Assembly: GCA_028554755.1 (NCBI GenBank)
Contig: JAPTOF010000011.1
Span: forward strand, 682,001 to 746,000
From: Cordia subcordata
Taxonomy: Eukaryota; Streptophyta; Magnoliopsida; Boraginales; Cordiaceae
Direction: 5' to 3'
Length of the DNA stretch: 64,000 bases
Shown: positions 57,499 through 64,000 of the stretch, in pieces
Numbering within the stretch: position 1 is the first letter of the stretch
Layout: each line of letters starts with the position of its first letter
Position numbers and translations under genes: made by a program
Notes under the pieces: model-generated
Told to the model about the DNA's origin: nothing
The model's input: the letters and a program-made list of their open reading frames with translations, nothing else
The model's database searches: none

Positions 57499-59129
57499 AC
57501 CTTTACACAGTCTGGAGATGGAGCTCTGAGCAGCTTACTTCCATCAATTTGCAGTTCAAAAATATTGCTTCAAACTTTAGTAGTGTAGTTTTAGCAGAAG
57601 CATGAGTGTAGGAAAATGTACAAATACCTCAGAGGGAAGGGGACTAAGTTGCGGGTAATGTGCTTTTGAATACCAGTTTTATTGTGTTTTTGATTTTTCC
57701 ATTTAGTGCTTGTATCATAAGTTAATGTTGTTTGTTGCTAAGATAGTTGAATGAGGAGAAGTTCCGGATTGTGTCTCTGTTGTCTCTGGCATGCTCCCTT
57801 GGACCCGTGCTTCATTAGTAGTATTCTTTGTTTTGTTTTGCTGCGAGGTTACTGCATATTGGGAAGCCTAAACAATGTTTCCATTTTAGATGGAGCGTAA
57901 ACTTTTTCTTCTCTTTTTTCGTGTACTTGATCTGTTGGCTTTAGCTGTTTGAACGTCTTGATATTGTGTTGATCTTAAAAGGAATATAAAGTAGTACATA
58001 TATTAGAAGGAAGAGGTTTATTTAATGACAGAAAAAGTTTGCAACCAAAGCTCATTGGGCTTTTAAGAGCACGTATGGTAACCTAATTGCAAAGGAAACA
58101 GTCGCAGTTGGGGATATTTTTGTGGATGCGTTTGTTTTCTATTTGTGCACCAAAAGGTGTGTCTTTGGTTATCCCTGTACATTTAGCTACATGTTAACTC
58201 TATTCAACCAGAGTCATGGCCTTCCATCTTAATGTGGACTGTTGCTTCCATTTTGTGAGATAGCAATGGAGGTTGCTCAGACTCAAGAAGACAGCTTTAC
58301 CTAAAGAAGTTCAAGAATTAGTGTCAATGGCCACATCAGAGAAGTAGATTACGAGCCTGGGTGTATAATGGGTATACAGGTGGCTTAAGGGTGAAGTAGG
58401 TAAAAATATTCTTTTGATTTTTAAAAATTGTATTTATAATTTGTAAAAAAAAAATTATGTTATTTTTATTATAAAGTATATTAGATTTACTTTTTTAATG
58501 AAAAAAGAAAATAATAATAGAAAAGGTCCCACTAGTGTCCAACCGCAATATATCTCATCCCTCAATAATTGGTTTTTGGATTATAACCACAACATTTTTT
58601 CTGGATCCACCTCACATCACCGATGATGTTAAGAGTAGGCCGCTCAATTCAGAAGTTGGCTTCTACCTCTACCTGTTCTGTACGAGAAGGGTTTTTGTAT
58701 TGTATCTGAAACCTTACAGGAAAGACCAGGTGTTTCGTAGGTCCCTTGAACATGAGTACATTGTTGCCTTCTAGTGTGAAGATCATCCAAATCATCGGTT
58801 AAGTGCTAGATGTCGCCTTTCCGTAGGGCAAGATGCCTACCTCTAGGTTTTATTATTACGGATAGTTCCTTATTAAATCCTTACTTTTTCTCTATATACG
58901 AGAATATTGTCAACTATTATTTCATGATTAAATAATTGCATTGAGTCTTTCAGAATTCATTATTTTCTATCAAATCTATATTTGTTTTATCATTTATCTC
59001 AATCAATTTTCTTTTTATTATTGAGCGCAATTACGATCATTCATTAGAGGAGTTATAGGAAGTAATTCTTTCACAAACCACAACCAAACTTTCATCATTA
59101 AATGCTATTTTTTTTAACTGGCTATGTCA
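57499..59129. other. MLF 3' untranslated region and intergenic DNA
   Basis: The 3' UTR probably runs to roughly 57.7-58.0 kb; I could not place the polyadenylation site. Beyond it is AT-rich DNA (for example 58430-58530). The 79-codon ORF at 58535 has no recognisable features. Confidence 0.5.
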
Positions 59130-60480
59130 TTGTATGACCAAATAATAATAATAATTAAAGCATTCAACAACAAACTCAACTATTTCCCCCCATTATCACG
59201 TGAATGGGGACTAGAGGGTCGAAAAGAAATAAAAATAAATTGTAAACTAAAATTGAAAGTTGAAAATAACTAAATTAAAGGCAACATAAAAGGCAATCTT
59301 TAAATTAAATTAAATTAGAAAGAAAATTAATAAAATAAAATAACTAAAAGAAAATCATAGGAATCAACTACGAAAATTATGAGAATTAAATTTATTTGCG
59401 ATTCAAGGTGATAGTCAGATAGATAAATTATCCTATTCATGTTTATCAATTCTGAAATTTCCAATCAAGCACAAGGGATTATGTTACAAGCTGTAATGCA
59501 CCTAAATTAATTAACTAAAGTTGTTGAGACGTAATCTATCATAGTGGCATAAATTATCACTCTTTTTTTTTAACTAATCAATCTAACAAGTTCTAGAAAA
59601 TTAGTTGAGACTAGAAACTCATAGGTTACTCAGTGACATAACCTATCTCAATTTTGAAATAATTAATTCTAGCCTTGTTAATTAATCTATATTTGTACCT
59701 ACAAGAATCTACAAGATTCCTATATGGTCAAAAGTATGAATTCTTGACTAACGAAAACTAGTTGCAAGTATTAGAATGATTAATCAAGAAAACAAAATTC
59801 GATAAAGCACAAATATGAATACATCAAATAAATCCCAAAGTATCCAAAACATGAATAAAAATTGATCCAACAAAAAATCAAATAATCTTCTCGCGTTCTT
59901 CTCCAATACGTGTATTTACCTGCAAAATAACAAAACTAGGCACCGGTGTAGTACCACCCAAAGAGCCTTCGATGCCTAAGTCAGTTTCTGTCTTTGGAAG
60001 AGTTTAGGGATGGAATATAGTGTGTAGAGTGGAGTTATCTTATTTGGGTATGGAGGGGTTCTATTTATAGTTTGTGGCTAGAGACACGTGTCTTGCCAAC
60101 TAGACTATGGGTGATCATCGAATTTACTGGGGATATGGTTGGGAGGAACCCTTGGGTTGGTCGTTTGGGCGTATTTCAAGTCTACGTGATCGGACTGTCT
60201 TTGATAAGGTAGGGAACTGTGGCCGATCTCGTATCATTAGCCCCAATTTGTGGACGTGTCATATCGAGAGGTCGCCAAAACATTAAGTGGTATACTTAGG
60301 CATTTTTTTAGCCTCCTAGCACATGCAGGTAGGTTATCTTGTTTTCTTGCGCGTGCATGCACTGCATGGTACAACACGCCTACCATTGCAATAATGGCGC
60401 CTCTTAGAAGATGTGGGATAGAGTTGCCATTTTTGCTATGACTCTTCATCTATCCGACATATTTATTCAACTTTCGAGTT
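59130..60480 (-). repeat. Probable Tat-like Ty3/gypsy LTR, minus orientation
   Basis: On the minus strand there is a TATA box CTATAAATAG (plus coordinates 60061-60070). About 70-100 bp downstream lies ACTGACTTAGGCATCGAAGG with CACCGGTG further on, then TTTTGCAGGTAAATA (about 59925-59940). This TATA / ACTTAGGCATCG / TTGCAG series recurs in LTRs of plant Tat-lineage elements as I remember them. Both boundaries are uncertain and no partner LTR is in the window. Confidence 0.4.
60061..60070 (-). promoter_or_regulatory. Minus-strand TATA box of the probable Tat-like LTR
   Basis: Plus strand CTATTTATAG. It is oriented away from the plus-strand TATA box at 60503-60511. Confidence 0.5.
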
Positions 60481-60502
60481 TCAAACCACTTTAATCACTA
60501 GG

Positions 60503-60511
60503 TATAAATAG
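60503..60511 (+). promoter_or_regulatory. TATA box upstream of the 60.8-kb ORF
   Basis: TATAAATAG, a strong plant TATA match, followed by a pyrimidine-rich leader of about 300 bases before the ATG at 60831. Confidence 0.5.
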
Positions 60512-60830
60512 TATTTTCCTCTTTTTTTCTTATTCTTTCACCTTTTGCATTCATATTTCCTTGGCAATTCTCTTTATGTTTAAGTCTTCTTTCTTCATCT
60601 TTGCCTTTTATAGTTCCACTTCGCCAGTTCTAAAGTTTCTCTGGCATAGTCATCTGAGCAACTATTTTCTCTTAAGGAGTTGTTTTCCCTTCTTCACAAA
60701 AAGCTTTTTGTCTTCTCTCTTCAAGTATGCTTGCCCTAAACCCTCAATCTGGTTTCTTTTCTTTGATTATCTCTAGTGATATAGTCTCTGTGTTCTTCTT
60801 TCTCTCTCCTCCTTCCTTCCTTCTGAGTGT

Positions 60831-61950
60831 TTGATGTTCGGCAGCCCTAGCCCGTCTAAGAACAAAGAAGAAGACCTTTTGCCTTCTAGGTTTGGTCATG
60901 AGGATTGTAGGGTTAGGGATTCCCTTGAGTTCTTAGATATATTTGATAACTTAGGTGATTTCGAACACCCGATACCTGACATCCCCGATGCTTTTGAAAA
61001 GGCTTTCGCCCAAACCTTTGGCATCGACTTCTTTTTGGACTCCCCTGAGGAAGTGTTCGTAGGGGTTGGAGTAGATTTAAGGATGAATCCCAATATAGAC
61101 GGCGCTCTTGGTGTTTTAGATGAGAACCTAGAGACCCTCGGTTACGCAAGATCGGGCAATCAGAATAGGCGAAATAGTCTGAGGCATAGACTCTGCTGGT
61201 CTTTTTCTATCAAAAGGCAACACTCATTAAGGGTTGATGAGGCTGCAACCTCTAACTTGGAGAATGCTGATGGAGAAGCAGGTGTCTCTGTTGATGGTGA
61301 GGATGTAAAGGAGACCGTCGTAGAGGAGAACCCTAAGGCGATTAGGGTAGGGGTCCTTTTCAACTGTCTTGTTAGGGAGCGTGTTCTTGATCCCACCATT
61401 CTGGGCACCCTTTTTCAGGGAGTTCTCGACGATTACATAGCCAAGCTTACAAGTATGCCTGCCAAAAGGAGCATGGTTTACGAGGATTTCTTTGCCCTGA
61501 GCATTAGGTTACCTATTCCTAGTTTTATTCGGGACTATATGAACTATTGACGCATTTGCCCCAGCTAGTTATGTTTGGACGGATGGGCGGCTCTTTTCGG
61601 GTGGTACTTGTATCTTCAGGTAAATCGGATCAAACTAATTGTCAATCTTTTCCGCTATATGTTTCACCTTGACTAAAACCGAGAGAATGGCTGATACTAC
61701 ATTGTTGTGAGGAACCAGCAAGTAGCTATAAATGGGAACCCCTCTTCTCATAAGGGTTGGCATTATAAATATGTATTTGCGAGTTGTCCAAGCCCCTAGG
61801 GAGTGAATTTAGAATGGTCCTTGCTTGATGTCACAAAGGGGATTGAGAAAGATCTTAACAAGGTCCCAAAGCTCACAAAAAGAGAAAGAGAAAGAAATAA
61901 TTTGCTTAGGAATATGGGAAGAGCATTGGTTTTCGATTACCAGGTAATGT
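60831..61950 (+). pseudogene. Transposon-associated ORF, resembling the plant 'putative gypsy type transposon' (Transposase_28, PF04195) family
   Basis: An open frame of 239 codons (60831-61550) has an acidic N-terminal third, a basic middle (RRNSLRHRLCW), and a C-terminal segment with YEDFFALSIRLPIPSFIRDY. After a stop the reading continues in shifted frames with an ICPSQLCLDGWAAL-like stretch and a following LFRYMFHL (about 61550-61670), then sequence with TKREREE-like words up to about 61950. The pattern 'PIP.F.R..L...ICP.QL...GW' is what I associate with PF04195-type ORFs found next to or antisense within Tat-lineage elements. If the LTR at 59130-60480 belongs to the same element, this ORF would be antisense to gag-pol. 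It has at least two disruptions and is probably not functional. Family assignment is from memory of sequence style, not from a search. Confidence 0.45.
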
Positions 61951-61989
61951 GCTTGACTTATGATAGGAAATTAGGTGCAAATTGTAAGC

Positions 61990-62490
61990 TGGTATGCTAT
62001 TTGGGAGCACAAGCCTTAAATAGCCTGCAAGCACATAGGTTGTGTGTAGTACAGTGTGTGCAAGTGCAGGGTCGAATCTACGGGGAGACGTGTGGTGTGA
62101 ACCTTAAACTATGGTCTTTTTGTGGTTTATGAATTGAATGAAGCTCGGGGAAAAGTAAATCTAATCTAAGGGAAATAAAATTAAAGGTGTGGATATGTGT
62201 GTGACGGGAGAATTAAGCGATTTAAGGAGTGTCAAACATTAGAATTGGAGACTAGAGCGACTATGTCTTGCATATGGGTGATTACTATGTTCTTGCTAGG
62301 GTTCCTTGATGGATTATACAAGATTGCTCTTGTCTAAACATCTAATTAACCTCCTAATTGATACCTTAGGCCTTAGTGTGAATCCGTCCCTAGGTGTCGA
62401 CTCCTAGAGCCACGGCATATGGTCTTTATGACTTAGGAATTAGGGCTAGTTGGTTCAGATTCTAGGTGATTTAGATCGATCTAACCCTAG
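61990..62490 (-). repeat. Athila-like LTR fragment, minus orientation
   Basis: Plus strand TGGTATGCTATTTGGGAG, CACAAGCC, then the terminal block GTGTGTGCAAGTGCAGGGTC, as in S2 (31253-31340), and the GC-rich block at about 62360-62430. It is cut at 62490 by another LTR. Its left edge interrupts transposon ORF sequence. Confidence 0.7.
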
Positions 62491-64000
62491 TGATGTGTTA
62501 GTTTTGTTTGTGATTATGCATTGCATGTATATACTTGTTTTGAGGTGTTTTGAGCATCATTTAGTGTATTAATATAACATTTAAGTCATATTTGTGCATA
62601 TTGGGATTTACATCTTCATAGTTGCAGTTAGAATTTAAATGCTACACTAATGTGCATTTGTTGCTTGTTTTATGTGAGCTTCAGAGAGATGATTGGACTT
62701 TGATTGGTGGTATTTAGGATGTGGATTAAAGCCAAAGGTGTTTGGGACTTAAACAAGGCTTGAAAGATTCGTTTAGAAGAGGCCAGGTGAATGAAGGAGT
62801 GACCGAGGCCAAACCGAGCAAAACGGGAGGCAAATTCGGAGTTTGCAACCAAAGAAGGATATGGACAGAGTTTTGACATGTTTTAGGGTACAAATGATGG
62901 CTTGAAATGTCCCCAGAAGCAGTACGAACGCATAGGAAAAAACGGTGTACAAATCAGAGCAAAAAACGAGCAAGATATGAACATTTTACTACTAGGTAAG
63001 AATCTTGGCCAATTTAGGCCAGTTGACTTCGCCTCAAGCCGGTCAACTGGCTGGTGGCCCGGCCCTACATGTTGACAGCTTTATTGAAGCCACTTTTCAG
63101 CAATTTTTTAGGGAAAACATCAACCTTTTTACACACCCATTTGACTAAACCCCAAATCCAGTTAAAACTCACCTCACGCACTTAGTCCGACATCAATTCT
63201 ATCCATAAACAAGCTTGCATTTAAAGATCAAAAGGTTTTGGAGCAAGATTTGTAAAGAGCAAGCAAGGATAATTAGGGGGCTTTACAATCTTCTCTTTAT
63301 TCTTCTCTATACTATGTTAGATTAGCTCTAGATTGGGGATGATTACTATTTTTGTAATGGGTTAAGGATTTTAACACTTGTTTTGAGATATTGATTGTTG
63401 TATATACATGCTTTGTTCTTGTATACTTATGGCTTGAAATTAAACATGTCAAGGTTTTTGATGAATTGTCTCTATGAGTTTGCATGTGTAATTTGTGCTT
63501 ATATGCCTAATAGTAGTGGCCTCACCTTAGCCTTAATCAATGCTAATAGTATGAGCCCCACTTGAAACTGTATTTGTGTTAATTAGTTGTGTTTTTCATG
63601 CCTTTAATATAGTAGACTATAACCTCTAGCATGAAACATGGCTAAAAGGGTACCACTATCACTTGCCTAACCTAGGGGACTTAATCTCTAGTTTGAAACA
63701 TAACTAAAAGGTTAGACTCCCTATTAGGACATTAATCAACACCTAAGGGACTTAGAACTAGACCCAAAAGCCGTAGCTAGCTAAGACAAACCTATACTTC
63801 TAATTGGGCACAGTTAGGGATAGGGTTGCATCAATAGTTGGATGTGGTAAGTCTAGTAAACTAAGCCTACCATTAGAGTAATCTAACCATCAATAGTCTC
63901 AAAACAAGGTCAGAAGCCCAAATCCCATCCTAAGGAGCAATCACCCCTTAGTTCTCCCAAACCCTTGTAGATCCTCACTTCCATAGCTTGTTTATACCAC
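62491..64000 (+). repeat. Athila-like LTR, plus orientation, running off the window
   Basis: It starts TGATGTGTTAGTTTTG and follows S3 (37048 onward): GTATATACTTGTTTTGAGGT, then GCTACACTAATGTGCATTTG. A CCGGTCAACTGG word at about 63040 occupies the place of the GGTCGACC array. From about 63480 it diverges and the usual hairpin is not obvious. The right end is outside the window. Confidence 0.7.

Noticed and set aside
58535..58774. 79-codon ORF downstream of the MLF gene
   Set aside because: No recognisable domain, no exon context and no nearby promoter signal.
1..64000. CRISPR array, prokaryotic operon, rRNA or tRNA genes
   Set aside because: Nothing with regular spacer spacing, no Shine-Dalgarno-type gene packing and no rRNA-like block. 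The only tRNA match is the 18-base tRNA-Asp end that forms the primer site. Content is eukaryotic.

Overview
The window is nuclear DNA of a flowering plant, most likely a eudicot. The evidence is spliced genes with GT-AG introns, TATAAA-type promoters, AT-rich intergenic DNA and plant-type LTR retrotransposons (Athila-like Ty3/gypsy, Ty1/copia and probably a Tat-like Ty3/gypsy). About the first 52 kb is a nested retrotransposon block. I see one convincing host gene, a myeloid leukemia factor (MLF) family gene at 54.2-57.5 kb on the + strand, and a transposon-derived ORF near 61 kb.

Layout. E1 (1-16279, minus strand) is an old Athila-like element whose 3' LTR begins before the window. Its gag is split by E2 (5498-12653, + strand, target duplication GCAGG). 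E2 is itself collapsed around a minus-strand copia fragment, C1 (6841-9040). E1 sits next to an integrase fragment of another element (16280-16769). Then come a + LTR piece and a minus LTR piece placed head to head (16770-18856), the minus-oriented 3' noncoding tail of E3, a 5'-truncated + copia element, C2 (19869-24724), and a fragment of a gag-pol linker ORF (24725-25476). E4 (25477-31198, minus) follows, with a solo LTR inserted in its integrase (28004-29853).

From 31199 to 52184 lies N1, a + strand non-autonomous element. It has a broken ORF that resembles only the protease-RT linker of its autonomous relatives. Its 5' LTR carries solo LTR S2 (31253-32868, TSD TCTAT). Its 3' LTR carries solo LTR S3 (37048-39428, TSD TACAT) and a complete younger Athila-like element, A (39967-50881, minus, TSD ACAAG, tRNA-Asp primer site).

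How the parts relate. Element A supplies the reference order gag-PR-RT-RNase H-IN on the minus strand between LTRs of about 1.76-1.79 kb, and the other fragments can be placed by comparison with it. Its LTRs differ by only about 1-2%, yet its gag and pol carry stops and frameshifts, so no copy here looks autonomous. Three noncoding features recur across independent copies: a short hairpin with compensatory stem changes in the LTRs, GGTCGACC-type palindromes just upstream of the LTR TATA boxes, and a hairpin-plus-purine module present twice near the 3' end of each element (at the 3' LTR junction and again about 0.9 kb upstream).

Right of 52.2 kb the sequence becomes low-copy-looking DNA with the MLF gene, then a probable Tat-like LTR in minus orientation with a divergent + strand ORF (60831-61950), and finally further nested Athila-like LTR pieces running off the end.
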